A stretch of DNA of 64,000 nt from Comamonas sp. (GCA_031277805.1 JAITLR010000025.1:33845-97844); one strand, 5' to 3'; positions 19,665 through 29,597 are shown, counted from the stretch's first letter. The notes: a model not told the origin generated them from the letters alone. A program made the numbers and translations.

Positions 19665-21692
19665 TCAGGCCGCTACCTCGATACGCAACAGCTCCGCACC
19701 CTCGCTGACCTGGTCGCCAGGCACATAGAGCAGCTCCAGCACCACGCCATCGCCGGGCGCGGCAATCGTGTGCTCCATCTTCATGGCCTCCATCACGGCC
19801 AGCGGCTGGCCCTTGCTGACCTTGTCGCCGGCCTTGACGGTAAACGACACCACCTTGCCCGGCATGGGGGCCGTCAGGCGGCCGCCTTCATGACCGGTAT
19901 CGCCCGCATGGGCAAGCTGGTCGACCACGGTGATCTGGGTGCTGCCCGCATCGGTAAAGACCGACAGCTGATCGCCCTGAGCGTGAACCACGGCCACGCA
20001 ACGCCTGCCGCCCAAATTCAGCTCCAGACGGCCATCGGCCAGGGCGCGCCATTGCAGCACGGCCTCACTGCGGGCCTCGCCCTCACCGACGCGCAACTGA
20101 TGGGTCTGGCCATCGCGGCCATAGGCCAGGGCCGCATTCAGGGCTTCGCCACGGTATTCAAAGCCGAATTGGCGCTCATCGCGGCCCAGCATGCGCCAGC
20201 CGTCGCGGCGGCTGAACGGGTCCGCGTCCTGCAGCGCCTGCTCCTGCTGCAGCTGATGGGCCACAGCCGCAGCCACGGCCAGATCACGGCCCACAAAGTC
20301 CTTGCCGAACAGGGCTTCGCGCTCGCGCTCGATCAGTGCGGTATCGAGCAGCGCGTTGCTGAAGGCCTGGCTCTTCACCACCTGGCGCAGAAACTGCACA
20401 TTGGTGGTCAGGCCCACGATGTGGGTCTGGGCCAGCGCCGCGTCCAGACGTGCCAGCGCCTGGGCACGGTCGTCGCCACGCACAATGAGCTTGGCGATCA
20501 TGGAGTCATAGAAGGGGCTGATGGCATCGCCTTCGCGCACTCCATCGTCCACGCGCACATTGCCGATCTCGAAGCTGGTGCAATCGGGCTTGCGATAGAC
20601 GGCCAGATGGCCGGTGGCAGGCAGGAAGTTGTTCTCGGGGTTCTCGGCGCAGATGCGCGCTTCAATCGCGTGGCCCTGGATACGAAGTTCCGATTGCGCC
20701 TTGGGCAAAGGCTTTCCCGAAGCCACCAGCAGCTGCCACTGCACCAGGTCCTCGCCCGTGATGGCCTCGGTGACGGGGTGCTCCACCTGCAGGCGGGTGT
20801 TCATTTCCATGAAGTAGAACTTCATGGCTTCGGGCTGGTCATAGCCGCCGGGCTGCTCGACGATGAACTCCACCGTGCCCGCGCCCACATAGTTCACGGC
20901 CTTGGCAGCTGCCACGGCGGCCTCGCCCATCAGCTTGCGCAGGGCTTCGGTCATGCCGGGCGCGGGGGCTTCCTCCAGCACCTTCTGGTGGCGGCGCTGC
21001 ACCGAGCAGTCGCGCTCGAACAGATAGACGCAGTTGCCATGCTGGTCACCAAACACCTGGATCTCGATATGGCGCGGGCGCAGCACGTATTTTTCGATCA
21101 GCACGGCATCGTTGCCGAAGCTGTTGATGGCTTCGCGCTTGCAGGACTCCAGCGAGGCCGCAAAGTCTTCGCTCTTTTCCACCAGACGCATGCCCTTGCC
21201 GCCGCCGCCCGCGCTGGCCTTGATGAGCACGGGATAGCCAATGCGATCAGCCTCCTTGTGCAGCATCTCGGAATTCTGATCATGGCCGTGATAGCCGGGC
21301 ACCAGCGGCACCTTGGCCTTTTCCATCAGTTGCTTGGACTCGGCCTTCAGGCCCATGGCGCGAATCGCGCTGGCGGGCGGACCGATAAAGACCAGACCGG
21401 CTTGCGCACAGGCATTGGCAAAGTCTTCGTTCTCGGACAGAAAGCCGTAGCCGGGGTGGATGGCTTCGGCGCCCGTAGCCTTGGCCGCTTCCAGAATGCG
21501 CTCCCAGCGCAGATAGCTGTCCTTGGGTGCGCTGCCGCCGATATGCACGGCCTCGTCGCAGGCAGCCACATGCTTGGCCTGGGCATCGGCGTCCGAATAC
21601 ACGGCCACGGTCTTCACGCCCATGCGTCGGGCGGTGGCAGCCACACGGCAAGCGATTTCACCACGATTGGCAATCAGAATTTTCTTGAACAT
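19665..21692 (-). CDS. liuD: Methylcrotonyl-CoA carboxylase, biotin carboxylase/biotinyl subunit
   Basis: Alpha subunit of 675 residues that carboxylates its own biotin with ATP and bicarbonate and, with LiuB, converts 3-methylcrotonyl-CoA to 3-methylglutaconyl-CoA. Domains in order: biotin carboxylase N domain (IANRGEIACRVAATARRMG), ATP-grasp with KASAGGGGKGMRLV and EMNTRLQVEHPVTE, BC C domain (about 335-440), a variable linker, and a C-terminal biotinyl domain with the biotin-accepting lysine in EAMKMEH near residue 640. Assignment to methylcrotonyl rather than propionyl carboxylase rests on context: liuB, liuC and liuE are neighbours. GGAGACAGC precedes the ATG. Confidence 0.92.
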   Translation of the reverse strand: MFKKILIANRGEIACRVAATARRMGVKTVAVYSDADAQAKHVAACDEAVHIGGSAPKDSYLRWERILEAAKATGAEAIHPGYGFLSENEDFANACAQAGLVFIGPPASAIRAMGLKAESKQLMEKAKVPLVPGYHGHDQNSEMLHKEADRIGYPVLIKASAGGGGKGMRLVEKSEDFAASLESCKREAINSFGNDAVLIEKYVLRPRHIEIQVFGDQHGNCVYLFERDCSVQRRHQKVLEEAPAPGMTEALRKLMGEAAVAAAKAVNYVGAGTVEFIVEQPGGYDQPEAMKFYFMEMNTRLQVEHPVTEAITGEDLVQWQLLVASGKPLPKAQSELRIQGHAIEARICAENPENNFLPATGHLAVYRKPDCTSFEIGNVRVDDGVREGDAISPFYDSMIAKLIVRGDDRAQALARLDAALAQTHIVGLTTNVQFLRQVVKSQAFSNALLDTALIEREREALFGKDFVGRDLAVAAAVAHQLQQEQALQDADPFSRRDGWRMLGRDERQFGFEYRGEALNAALAYGRDGQTHQLRVGEGEARSEAVLQWRALADGRLELNLGGRRCVAVVHAQGDQLSVFTDAGSTQITVVDQLAHAGDTGHEGGRLTAPMPGKVVSFTVKAGDKVSKGQPLAVMEAMKMEHTIAAPGDGVVLELLYVPGDQVSEGAELLRIEVAA

Positions 21693-21736
21693 GCTGTCTC
21701 CAAATATTTAAGTCATATCGCCATCCAGCGCATATC

Positions 21737-21763
21737 CATCAAGCGCAGGCAGCTATGTTTTTT
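21737..21763. repeat. Half-element of the GCGCAAGCAGCTAT repeat family
   Basis: GCGCAGGCAGCTAT at 21743-21756 matches the family half-site at 13 of 14 positions and continues into a T-run. It overlaps and supplies the stop codon of the DUF4126 gene. Confidence 0.55.
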
Positions 21764-22505
21764 GCAAAGAATCCTGCGCGCCACCAGCGCCGCGCAGACG
21801 TCGAAAAATCGCCTTCAAAAAGCGCCACAGCGCCCAGATCACCAGCCACATCGCAATCACCACCACCAGCAGCACCGCGCCAAAGACCAGCGGGTTGGCC
21901 AGCGCCAGCCAGATGGCGCCCACGGAGACCGTGTCTTCGGCCAGGCTGGCGCCCACATTCGAGAACGGCTCGGGCGAGGTATTGATCAGCGCCCGGGTCG
22001 TGGTCTTGGCAGCCTGGCTGGTGGCAGCCAGCGTGCCGCCCATCAAGGCTGCGGCCGTGGCCATGGTGGCGTTGTCGGCACCAAAGACCATGGCCGCCAG
22101 CGCGGCCCCGGCGGGAATGCGCAACACGCTCTGAAACATGTCCCAGGCCGAATCGACCAGCGGAATCTTGTCCGCGAAGAACTCCACGAACAGCAGACCG
22201 CCGCTGATGAGCAGCACCATGGGGTGCTGCAGCACATGCAGGCCGCCGGGCAGGGGCATCAGCCCCGTGGCGCCCAGCAAACCAACCAGAAACACCACGG
22301 CATAGAGGCGAAAACCGCTGGCCCAGCCCAGAGCTGCGGCCAGCGCCAGCATGGAGCCCATGTCCATCTGGCCCACGGCGTTGCCGGCCTTGGTCGCCGC
22401 GTCGCCAATCTGGTCTGCAGCCTGTCCCACGGCCTGGGCCGTGTTCGGGTCCACATGCAGGCCGGCGCGGTGCAGCCAGTCGATGATGGTTTGCCAGATG
22501 TCCAT
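21753..22505 (-). CDS. DUF4126 membrane protein inside the liu gene block
   Basis: Integral membrane protein of 250 residues with six or seven hydrophobic segments (for example ALAAALGWASGFRLYAVVF, PMVLLISGGLLFVEFF, IWLALANPLVFGAVLLVVV) and the DUF4126 blocks SGFRLYAVVFLVG and FADKIPLVDSAWD, ending in a basic tail. The ATG at 22505 is chosen because an AAGGGAA site precedes it and the 27-base upstream extension is atypical. It lies between liuD and liuC, same strand, 60 and 97 bases away, though it has no known role in leucine degradation. Function unknown. Confidence 0.82.
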   Translation of the reverse strand: MDIWQTIIDWLHRAGLHVDPNTAQAVGQAADQIGDAATKAGNAVGQMDMGSMLALAAALGWASGFRLYAVVFLVGLLGATGLMPLPGGLHVLQHPMVLLISGGLLFVEFFADKIPLVDSAWDMFQSVLRIPAGAALAAMVFGADNATMATAAALMGGTLAATSQAAKTTTRALINTSPEPFSNVGASLAEDTVSVGAIWLALANPLVFGAVLLVVVIAMWLVIWALWRFLKAIFRRLRGAGGAQDSLQKT

Positions 22506-22602
22506 GATGTGTTCCCTTGTCCTGTGTGCCATGCGGCGCCTGCGCCCACTCTAGGCCGTCACAGGTGCAAGGTCTGTCGGTTCAGCCCTGTTTCATCCAG
22601 TC

Positions 22603-23385
22603 TCAGCCGGGCAGCCAGTTGGGCTTGCGCTTGTTGAGAAAGGCCTGCACGCCTTCCTTGCCTTCGCTGCTGGCGCGGATGGTGGCAATCTGCTCCACGG
22701 TGGCGGCAATCAGCTGCTCGCTGATTTCACGCTCGGCCACATCCAGCACCAGGCGCTTGCAGGCGCGCACGGCGGCAGGGCCTGCACTCAGCAGATGCTT
22801 GAGCCAGCCGTCGACCACGGTGTCCAGCTGCTCGGCATCGACCACCTCGTGTACATAGCCTATGCGGTGCGCCTCCTGCGCCGAAAAGCGCTCGCCCGTG
22901 AGGAAGTAGCGGTGCGAGGCGCGTGCACCCATGGCCCGGATCACATAGGGGCTGATGGTGGCGGGAATCAGGCCGATCTTGACCTCGCTGAGGCAAAAGC
23001 CCGCGGTATCCGCGCACACCACCATGTCGCAGCAGGCCACCAGGCCCATGCCACCCGCATAGACATCGCCCTGCACGCGCGCAATCGTGGGCTTGGGGCA
23101 TTCGTAGATGACGCGCAGCATCTCGGCCAGCAGACCCGCATCGACGCGGTTCTCGTCACGCGAGTAATCGGCCATGCGGCGCATCCAGTTCAGATTGGCG
23201 CCAGCACAGAACGCCGGGCCTTCGGCCGCCAGCACGATGGCGCGTACATCGGGGCGATCGCCCGCCGTGCGAAATGCGGTGGTGATCTCGGCAATGCCCT
23301 CGTCGCTGAAGGCGTTGCGGATCTCGGGCTGAGTCAGCGTGATGCGGGCAATGCCGCCGTCCACGGTCAAAGTCAAAGCGGTCAT
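22603..23385 (-). CDS. liuC: 3-methylglutaconyl-CoA hydratase (crotonase family)
   Basis: Crotonase-fold hydratase of 260 residues that adds water to 3-methylglutaconyl-CoA to give HMG-CoA. The oxyanion-hole loop is AEGPAFCAGANLNWMRRM, and the second active-site block is VQGDVYAGGMGLVACCDMV, with LSEVKIGLIPATISPYV, close to other LiuC and AUH-like sequences. GGGAGACAAGCC precedes the ATG, whose first bases overlap the stop of the upstream hydrolase by four (ATGA), so the two are coupled. The assignment to this step rests on the company of liuB, liuD and liuE. Confidence 0.9.
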   Translation of the reverse strand: MTALTLTVDGGIARITLTQPEIRNAFSDEGIAEITTAFRTAGDRPDVRAIVLAAEGPAFCAGANLNWMRRMADYSRDENRVDAGLLAEMLRVIYECPKPTIARVQGDVYAGGMGLVACCDMVVCADTAGFCLSEVKIGLIPATISPYVIRAMGARASHRYFLTGERFSAQEAHRIGYVHEVVDAEQLDTVVDGWLKHLLSAGPAAVRACKRLVLDVAEREISEQLIAATVEQIATIRASSEGKEGVQAFLNKRKPNWLPG

Positions 23386-24317
23386 GGCTTGTCTCCCTGT
23401 AAGTTATGGCTTTGCAGTTGCGCAGTCGCCGTACCTGGCAACTTCTGCACCAGGAATTCACGGACCTGCGGCAGCCATTGCCCGATATTGGCTGCGCGGT
23501 CGAAAAACCGGTGTCCTTCCTCGCCACTGGGCGGAACAAACACCAGCGTCAAATTCCGGCCTGCGGCCTGGTAGCTTTCGGCCATCTTGCGCACCAGCGG
23601 CGGGCGAAAGTAGCTATCGTTTTCGGCATAGATCCACAGTTGGGGCGCCTGGCTGGTGGCGGCAAAGCCGGCCACGGTCTTGAGCAACTGGGCCTCGCCG
23701 CAGACATCGGCTTTTTCACGCATCCGAGGCTGCGATCCCCGGCCACCGGCAAAGTTGATGACGCCGCGCAAACCGGCAGGCTGCTGGGCCGCCAGTGCCA
23801 GCGAGGCAAAACCGCCAGCCGACTTGCCCATAAGCACCACCCGGGCGCCATCCACAAACGGCAGCTTCTGCCCGTAGTTCATGATGGCAGCCACATCGCG
23901 CGCAGCTTCCTGCGCGGCATGCGGGTAGTCGGGTGCATCGCAGCTGCCATAGCGGTCGGCCAGAGGACCGTCCGATGCGCCATAGCCACGACGCAGCCCG
24001 GTCACCACCACATAGCCCAGGGCCGCAATCGCCACCGCCTGCGGGCCGTAGCGCTCGGTCAGCGCAGCACGGGCCTCGGCACCACTGGGCGTGCCGTGGC
24101 TCAGCACCACCAGCGGCCAGGGGCCTGTACCCTGCGGACGATAGACATGACCTGCCAGATTGGCCGTATGCGCCGCAGCCTGCCCGGTAGCCGGTACCCA
24201 GACGGGAATGCGCGCGTCGAACTGCTGCACATCGGCCTGTGCCTGGGCCGCCATGGGCAAGGCCAGCGCTGCACAAAACAGAGCTTGCATCAGAGTGGGA
24301 GCGGTGCTGCGCATCAT
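23382..24317 (-). CDS. Secreted alpha/beta hydrolase (dienelactone hydrolase-like)
   Basis: Periplasmic serine hydrolase of 311 residues. A signal peptide (MMRSTAPTLMQALFCAALALP..., cleavage after AQA) is followed by a dienelactone-hydrolase-like fold: VVLSHGTPSGAEARAAL with the oxyanion HG, the nucleophile in VLMGKSAGGFASLALA, and the acid and His in the C-terminal region (IYAENDSYFRPP, EGHRFFDRA). The substrate is unknown; an ester or lactone is likely. It is placed between liuB and liuC, overlapping liuC by four bases, so it is expressed with the pathway although no extracytoplasmic step of leucine breakdown is known. Confidence 0.83.
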   Translation of the reverse strand: MMRSTAPTLMQALFCAALALPMAAQAQADVQQFDARIPVWVPATGQAAAHTANLAGHVYRPQGTGPWPLVVLSHGTPSGAEARAALTERYGPQAVAIAALGYVVVTGLRRGYGASDGPLADRYGSCDAPDYPHAAQEAARDVAAIMNYGQKLPFVDGARVVLMGKSAGGFASLALAAQQPAGLRGVINFAGGRGSQPRMREKADVCGEAQLLKTVAGFAATSQAPQLWIYAENDSYFRPPLVRKMAESYQAAGRNLTLVFVPPSGEEGHRFFDRAANIGQWLPQVREFLVQKLPGTATAQLQSHNLQGDKP

Positions 24318-24335
24318 GGTCTGGCCTTGTATCGT

Positions 24336-25943
24336 TTACATGCGGAACACACCGAACCTGGTGTCTTCTATCGGCGCATTGCGCGTGGCCGACAGGCCCA
24401 GCGCCAGCACGCGGCGCGTGTCAGCGGGGTCGATCACGCCGTCATCCCAGAGGCGGGCCGTGGCGTAGTAAGGATGACCCTGGTCTTCGTACTGCTGACG
24501 AATCGGAGCCTTGAAGCCCTCCTCTTCCTCGGCGCTCCAGCTGCCGCCCTTGGCCTCGATACCGTCACGCTTGACGGTGGCCAGCACGCTGGCGGCCTGC
24601 TCGCCCCCCATGACGGAGATGCGCGCGTTGGGCCACATCCACAGGAAGCGCGGCGAGTACGCACGTCCGCACATGCCGTAGTTACCGGCACCAAAGCTAC
24701 CACCGATGATGATGGTGAACTTGGGCACGCTGGCCGTGGCCACCGCCGTGACCAGCTTGGCGCCATGACGGGCGATGCCTTCGTTCTCGTACTTGCGGCC
24801 CACCATGAAGCCCGTGATGTTCTGCAGGAAGACCAGAGGAATCTTGCGCTGGCAGCACAGCTCGATGAAGTGCGCGCCCTTGACGGCCGACTCGCTGAAC
24901 AGAATGCCGTTGTTGGCAATGATGCCGACCTGCATGCCCTCGATGCGTGCAAAGCCGCAGACCAGGGTATTGCCAAAGCGGGCCTTGAATTCGTCGAACT
25001 GGCTGCCGTCCACGATGCGAGCAATGATCTCGCGCACATCGAAAGGCTTGCGCGTGTCCACGGGAATCACGCCATACAGCTCTTGCGCATCAAATACAGG
25101 AGCTGCTGGCGCATGATCCGCCTGCGTTTGAGGCTTGTTTCTATTGAGGTTGCTGACGGCTTGGCGCGCCAGGGCAATCGCATGCAGATCGTTCTCTGCC
25201 AGATGGTCGGCCACACCCGACAGGCGCGTGTGCACATCGCCGCCGCCCAGATCTTCGGCGCTGACGACTTCGCCCGTGGCCGCCTTCACCAGCGGCGGGC
25301 CGCCCAGGAAAATCGTGCCCTGGTTCTTGACGATGATGGACTCGTCGCTCATGGCCGGCACATAGGCGCCGCCCGCCGTGCAACTGCCCATGACCACGGC
25401 GATCTGGGCGATGCCCTGCGCGCTCATATTGGCCTGGTTGAAGAAGATGCGGCCAAAGTGTTCGCGGTCGGGGAAGACTTCGTCCTGGTTGGGCAGGTTG
25501 GCACCGCCCGAGTCCACCAGATAGATGCAGGGCAGATGGTTTTGCGCAGCGATTTCCTGGGCACGCAAATGCTTTTTCACCGTCATCGGGTAGTAGGTGC
25601 CGCCTTTCACAGTGGCATCGTTGCAGACGATCATGCAATCCACGCCGCTGACGCGGCCCACCCCGGCAATCACGCCCGCGCCCGGCGCATCGTTGTTGTA
25701 CATATTGAGCGCCGCCAGCGGCGACAGCTCCAGAAACGGCGTGCCAGGATCGAGCAGGCGCTGCACACGCTCGCGCGGCAGCAGCTTGCCGCGTGCCACA
25801 TGCTTGGCCCGTGCGGCTTCGTTGCCGCCCAGCGCGGTCTGCTCGCAGCGCGCACGCAGATCGTCCACCAGTGCCTGCATGGCCGCCGCATTGGCCAGAA
25901 AGTCCGCAGAGCGCGGATTCAGTTGTGTCCCCAGGATGCTCAT
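24336..25943 (-). CDS. liuB: Methylcrotonyl-CoA carboxylase, carboxyltransferase subunit
   Basis: Beta subunit of 535 residues that transfers the carboxyl group from biotin on LiuD to 3-methylcrotonyl-CoA. Two crotonase-like halves: the N-terminal half with [22 protein letters not shown] and [15 protein letters not shown], the C-terminal half with [19 protein letters not shown] and [20 protein letters not shown]. These are characteristic of MCC beta. AGAGGTAAGC precedes the ATG. Residues encoded near 25092-25141 (after VSNLNR) form a Gln/Ala/Pro-rich stretch that I do not expect in the family and that overlaps a copy of the dispersed repeat. It is the first liu gene on this strand and is divergent from the antiporter. 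Confidence 0.93.
   Translation of the reverse strand: MSILGTQLNPRSADFLANAAAMQALVDDLRARCEQTALGGNEAARAKHVARGKLLPRERVQRLLDPGTPFLELSPLAALNMYNNDAPGAGVIAGVGRVSGVDCMIVCNDATVKGGTYYPMTVKKHLRAQEIAAQNHLPCIYLVDSGGANLPNQDEVFPDREHFGRIFFNQANMSAQGIAQIAVVMGSCTAGGAYVPAMSDESIIVKNQGTIFLGGPPLVKAATGEVVSAEDLGGGDVHTRLSGVADHLAENDLHAIALARQAVSNLNRNKPQTQADHAPAAPVFDAQELYGVIPVDTRKPFDVREIIARIVDGSQFDEFKARFGNTLVCGFARIEGMQVGIIANNGILFSESAVKGAHFIELCCQRKIPLVFLQNITGFMVGRKYENEGIARHGAKLVTAVATASVPKFTIIIGGSFGAGNYGMCGRAYSPRFLWMWPNARISVMGGEQAASVLATVKRDGIEAKGGSWSAEEEEGFKAPIRQQYEDQGHPYYATARLWDDGVIDPADTRRVLALGLSATRNAPIEDTRFGVFRM
25092..25141. repeat. Repeat-family copy embedded in the liuB coding sequence
   Basis: On the minus strand, GCGCCAGCAGCTCC and flanking TTTGATG resemble the GCGCAAGCAGCTAT half-site. 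In frame it encodes roughly [13 protein letters not shown], a low-complexity insertion between the conserved VSNLNR and [10 protein letters not shown] blocks. Confidence 0.4.
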
Positions 25944-26040
25944 TGCTTACCTCTTGTCTTGATTACTTTGCCCGATACGGGAACTTGGTTTTTTTCTTGC
26001 TCGGACACAGCGCTGCAACCGTAGTTGAAGAAAATGCCTT

Positions 26041-27771
26041 ATGCATGCTGTTGAAACCGTACTTCTTGTCCTGCTCCTGGGAGCACTGACAGGCATCGTG
26101 GCCCGCTATATCCGGGCCATTCCCTTGCCGCTGATCCAGATTGCGCTGGGCGCGCTGATTGCCTGGCCCCAGGCGGGATTGCACATCGCCTTCGACCCCG
26201 AACTGTTCCTGCTGCTGTTCATTCCGCCACTGCTGTTTGCCGACGGCTGGCGCATTCCCAAGCGTGAGTTCTTTGCATTGGCCAAGCCCATCTTGCTGCT
26301 GGCCCTGGGCCTGGTGCTGCTGACCGTTCTGGGTCTGGGCTATCTGATCCACTGGATGATTCCCGAAATTCCGCTCACGGTAGCCTTTGCCCTGGCCGCC
26401 GTGGTCTCCCCCACCGACGCCGTGGCCGTATCGGCCATCACGCGCAATCTGGGCATGCCCGAGAAAACCATGCATGTGCTGGAAGGCGAGTCGCTGCTCA
26501 ACGATGCTTCGGGTCTGGTGGCACTGAAGTTTGCGATTGCCGCCACGCTGACTGGCGTCTTTTCCTGGGGTGAAGTCGCCAAGGAATTCACCTGGATGGC
26601 CGTGGGAGGCCTTGGTGTGGGCGCGCTGATAGGCTGGGGTTTCAGCCATGCGCGCGGCACCATCACGCGCCGCCTGGGCGATGTGGCGGCCACGCAGATG
26701 GTGCTGTTGCTGGTGCTGCTGCCGTTTGCCGCCTATATCGTGGGCGAGAAGATCGGCGTCTCCGGCATTCTTGCTGCGGTGGCAGCCGGTATTGCCACCA
26801 ATTTTGCCGATCTGGAACGCAGCAGCTACATCAGCGAGCGCATGCAGACGGCCGGCACCTGGAGCATGGTGGAAGCAGCCTTCAACGGCGCCATCTTCCT
26901 GCTGCTGGGCCTGCAACTGCCGTCCATCATCGGTGTGCCCCTGCATCAGGCCGGGCATGACTGGTGGATTCTGGTGGGCTACGTGGCCGCCATCTCGTTT
27001 GCCTTGCTGCTGATGCGCTGGATCTGGCTGACACTGGGCGTGCACGGCTCGCTGCTGCGCGCCCACCGGCAGGGCAAGATGAGCGAGCGCCCCTCGCCGC
27101 TGCTGAACCTGGCCACCACGCTGGCCGGCATCCGCGGCGCGGTGACGCTGGCTGGCGCCCTGTCCGTGCCCATGCTGCTCAATAACGGCCAGCCATTCCC
27201 GGCTCGCGACATGCTGATCTTCCTGGCCACTGGCACGATCCTGTTCACCCTGGTCATCGGTGCCGTTGGCCTGCCCATCGTGCTGCGCTACCTTCCGGCC
27301 CACGAGGAATCGCCCACCGTGCGCGAAGAACGTCTGGCGCGCGAACAGGCCTGCATGGCGGCCATGACCCGGCTCACGCTGAGCGAAGAGGAAATCCAGA
27401 AGCGCGACCCCGAATGGGTGGCCATGCGTCAGGAGGTCAACGGCCACCTGATTCAGGAGTACCGCAACCGTATCCAGCTGCTGGACGACGGCAGCGGTGC
27501 GGTCCAGAGCATCGAATCCCTGCGCGAAGCGCCCGAGGTCGTGCGCCAGCGCAAGCTGCGCTATGTGCTGGAGATCGAAACCCGCATCGAATGCATTCAC
27601 GCCGAGCGCGACTTCTACTACGCCGAACGGCAGGCTCACCGCATCAATGACGAATCGCTGCGCAGCCTGGTCAGCGAGCTGGACATGCAGGAAATCGCCA
27701 TGCGCAAACGCCTGGCCGTGGCCCGCCGCGCGGCCGGGCTGCCTGCCAGCGATACTGGCAGCCACCACTAA
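26041..27771 (+). CDS. Na+/H+ antiporter, CPA1 (NhaP/NHE-like) family
   Basis: Inner-membrane cation/proton antiporter of 576 residues. About 12 helices span residues 1-420. The CPA1 active-site blocks are AVVSPTDAVAVSAI and GESLLNDASGLVALKFA, with the ND pair that binds the ion; LAGIRGAVTLAGALSVP is the conserved late-helix motif. A cytoplasmic helical tail of about 150 residues (DPEWVAMRQEVNGHLIQEYRNRI...) follows, as in the bacterial Na+/H+ antiporter group with regulatory tails. It is divergent from liuB across about 100 bases; the Shine-Dalgarno is weak. The ion preference is not defined by sequence. Confidence 0.92.
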   Translation: MHAVETVLLVLLLGALTGIVARYIRAIPLPLIQIALGALIAWPQAGLHIAFDPELFLLLFIPPLLFADGWRIPKREFFALAKPILLLALGLVLLTVLGLGYLIHWMIPEIPLTVAFALAAVVSPTDAVAVSAITRNLGMPEKTMHVLEGESLLNDASGLVALKFAIAATLTGVFSWGEVAKEFTWMAVGGLGVGALIGWGFSHARGTITRRLGDVAATQMVLLLVLLPFAAYIVGEKIGVSGILAAVAAGIATNFADLERSSYISERMQTAGTWSMVEAAFNGAIFLLLGLQLPSIIGVPLHQAGHDWWILVGYVAAISFALLLMRWIWLTLGVHGSLLRAHRQGKMSERPSPLLNLATTLAGIRGAVTLAGALSVPMLLNNGQPFPARDMLIFLATGTILFTLVIGAVGLPIVLRYLPAHEESPTVREERLAREQACMAAMTRLTLSEEEIQKRDPEWVAMRQEVNGHLIQEYRNRIQLLDDGSGAVQSIESLREAPEVVRQRKLRYVLEIETRIECIHAERDFYYAERQAHRINDESLRSLVSELDMQEIAMRKRLAVARRAAGLPASDTGSHH

Positions 27772-27788
27772 ACGGGAGACACCGAGGA

Positions 27789-27882
27789 AGGGCCGAAGCC
27801 GGCCGCGCCACCCCGCACCAAGGGTGTCGTCCCCCTTGGGGGACACCCGGCGCAGGGAAGGCACGAAGCGACTCAGGGAGGC
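27789..27882. repeat. Dispersed hairpin repeat, copy B
   Basis: Contains GTGTCGTCCCCC-TTG-GGGGACAC, a perfect hairpin with a 10-bp stem, then GAAGGCACGAAGCGACTCAGGGAGG. The block order matches copy A at 18488-18561. It fills the gap between the convergent antiporter and acyl-CoA synthetase genes and probably terminates both. Confidence 0.72.
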
Positions 27883-27890
27883 TCTCATGC

Positions 27891-29597
27891 TCAAGCGGTC
27901 TTGATGACGCGCAGATCCAGCAACTCGATCATCTCGTCACGGATCTTGAACTTCTGGATCTTGCCCGTCACCGTCATGGGGAAGGCCTGGACAAAGCGGA
28001 TATAGCGCGGCACCTTGTAGTGCGCAATCTGGCCCTTGCAAAAGGCACGCACATCATCCTCGCCGAGCGTCTGGCCGGGCTTGACGATGATCCAGGCGCA
28101 CAGTTCCTCGCCGTAGCGCACGTCGGGCACGCCGACCACCTGCACGTCCTGCACCTGAGGGTGGCGGTAGAGAAATTCCTCGATCTCGCGCGGATAGATG
28201 TTCTCGCCGCCGCGAATCACCATGTCCTTGATACGGCCCACGATGTTGACATAGCCTTCTTCGTCCATGGTGGCCAGGTCGCCCGTGTGCATCCAGTGCT
28301 CGGGATCGATGGCTTCGCGCGTCTTGACCTCGTCGTCCCAGTAGCCGTGCATGACCGAATAGCCGCGTGTGCACAGCTCGCCCGAGACGCCGGGTACCAC
28401 GATCTCGCCCGTGGCCGGGTCGACGATCTTCACTTCCAGGTGCGGCTGTACCTTGCCCACGGTGGCCACACGCTTTTCCAGCGGCGTGTCGTTGTCGCTC
28501 TGGCAGCTCACGGGGCTGGTTTCCGTCATGCCGTAGGCGATGGTGATCTCGGACAGATGCATATCGCTGACCACGCGTTTCATGACCTCGATCGGGCACG
28601 GCGAGCCGGCCATGATGCCGGTGCGCAGCGTGGACAGATCGAACTCGGCAAAGCGTGGGTGATCGAGCTCGGCAATGAACATGGTGGGTACACCATGCAG
28701 GCCCGTGCATTTCTCTGCCTGCACAGCCTCCAGCACAGTGATCGGGTCGAAGCCGTCGTTGGGATAGACGATGGTCGAGCCATGGGTAAAGCAGGCCAGA
28801 TTGCCCAGCACCATGCCGAAGCAGTGATAGAGCGGCACGGGGATGCACAAGCGGTCTTCGGGCGTGAGCCGCATGCATTCGCCGATGAAGAAGCCGTTGT
28901 TCAGGATGTTGCGGTGGGTCAGCGTCGCTCCCTTGGGAAAGCCCGTGGTGCCGCTGGTGAACTGGATGTTGATGGGATCGGTATTCCTGAGCGTGGCTGC
29001 AATCGCATCAATGCGCTGATCGCCAGACTGACCTTGCTCCATCAGCTGCGAAAAACGCAGCATTCCGGGCTGCTCTTCGCCCTGGCCTGCGACATCTATC
29101 CAGACCACGCTGCGCAGCGTGGGCAGGCGTGCCGACTGCAGCTTTCCGGGCTCGCACACCATCAGCTCAGGGGCCAGTTCGCACAGCATGCCCAGGTAGT
29201 CGCTGGTCTTGAACTGCGGCATGGTCACCAGCGCCTTGCAGCCCACCTTGTTGAGCGCGTACTCGACTTCCGAAGTGCGATAGGCGGGGTTAATATTGAC
29301 CAGCACCAGACCGACCTGGGCCGTGGCCAGCTGCATCAGCACCCACTCGGCATTGTTGTGGCTCCAGATACCGACGCGATCGCCTTTTTCCAGCCCCTGG
29401 TTCAGCAGGGCACTGGCCAGCTGGCGTGCAGCTGCATGCAGCTCGGCATAGCTGTAGCGCAAGCCCTGGTGACGGCTGACCAGCGCATCGCGACTGCCCT
29501 GGCGCTGGGCCATTGCCGCAAAAAAATCACCGATCGTCTGCTCGATCAGCGGGATATCCGTGCGCCCCTTGGCATAACTGGCGGTCAGCGTGTTCAT
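27891..29597 (-). CDS. Acyl-CoA synthetase (AMP-binding, fatty acid/short-chain ligase)
   Basis: Activates a carboxylic acid to its CoA thioester with ATP. The 568-residue protein has the P-loop-like [15 protein letters not shown], the A4/A5 motifs [11 protein letters not shown] and [14 protein letters not shown], the hinge block [36 protein letters not shown] and a C-terminal lysine region GKIQKFKIR. It is close to the medium-chain and fatty-acyl ligases that accompany liu genes in beta- and gammaproteobacteria. The ATG at 29597 follows AAGGAGACAGG; an upstream in-frame start lacks a site. The divergent AraC regulator probably controls it. Confidence 0.9.
   Translation of the reverse strand: MNTLTASYAKGRTDIPLIEQTIGDFFAAMAQRQGSRDALVSRHQGLRYSYAELHAAARQLASALLNQGLEKGDRVGIWSHNNAEWVLMQLATAQVGLVLVNINPAYRTSEVEYALNKVGCKALVTMPQFKTSDYLGMLCELAPELMVCEPGKLQSARLPTLRSVVWIDVAGQGEEQPGMLRFSQLMEQGQSGDQRIDAIAATLRNTDPINIQFTSGTTGFPKGATLTHRNILNNGFFIGECMRLTPEDRLCIPVPLYHCFGMVLGNLACFTHGSTIVYPNDGFDPITVLEAVQAEKCTGLHGVPTMFIAELDHPRFAEFDLSTLRTGIMAGSPCPIEVMKRVVSDMHLSEITIAYGMTETSPVSCQSDNDTPLEKRVATVGKVQPHLEVKIVDPATGEIVVPGVSGELCTRGYSVMHGYWDDEVKTREAIDPEHWMHTGDLATMDEEGYVNIVGRIKDMVIRGGENIYPREIEEFLYRHPQVQDVQVVGVPDVRYGEELCAWIIVKPGQTLGEDDVRAFCKGQIAHYKVPRYIRFVQAFPMTVTGKIQKFKIRDEMIELLDLRVIKTA

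Noticed and set aside
19770..22637. A 955-codon plus-strand open frame opposite liuD and DUF4126
   Set aside because: It spans two clear minus-strand genes with strong motifs and has no recognisable domain; an antisense artefact of codon bias.
23406..26024. An 872-codon plus-strand open frame opposite the hydrolase and liuB
   Set aside because: Antisense to well-conserved genes, composition dominated by His, Arg, Gly and Ala, no motif.
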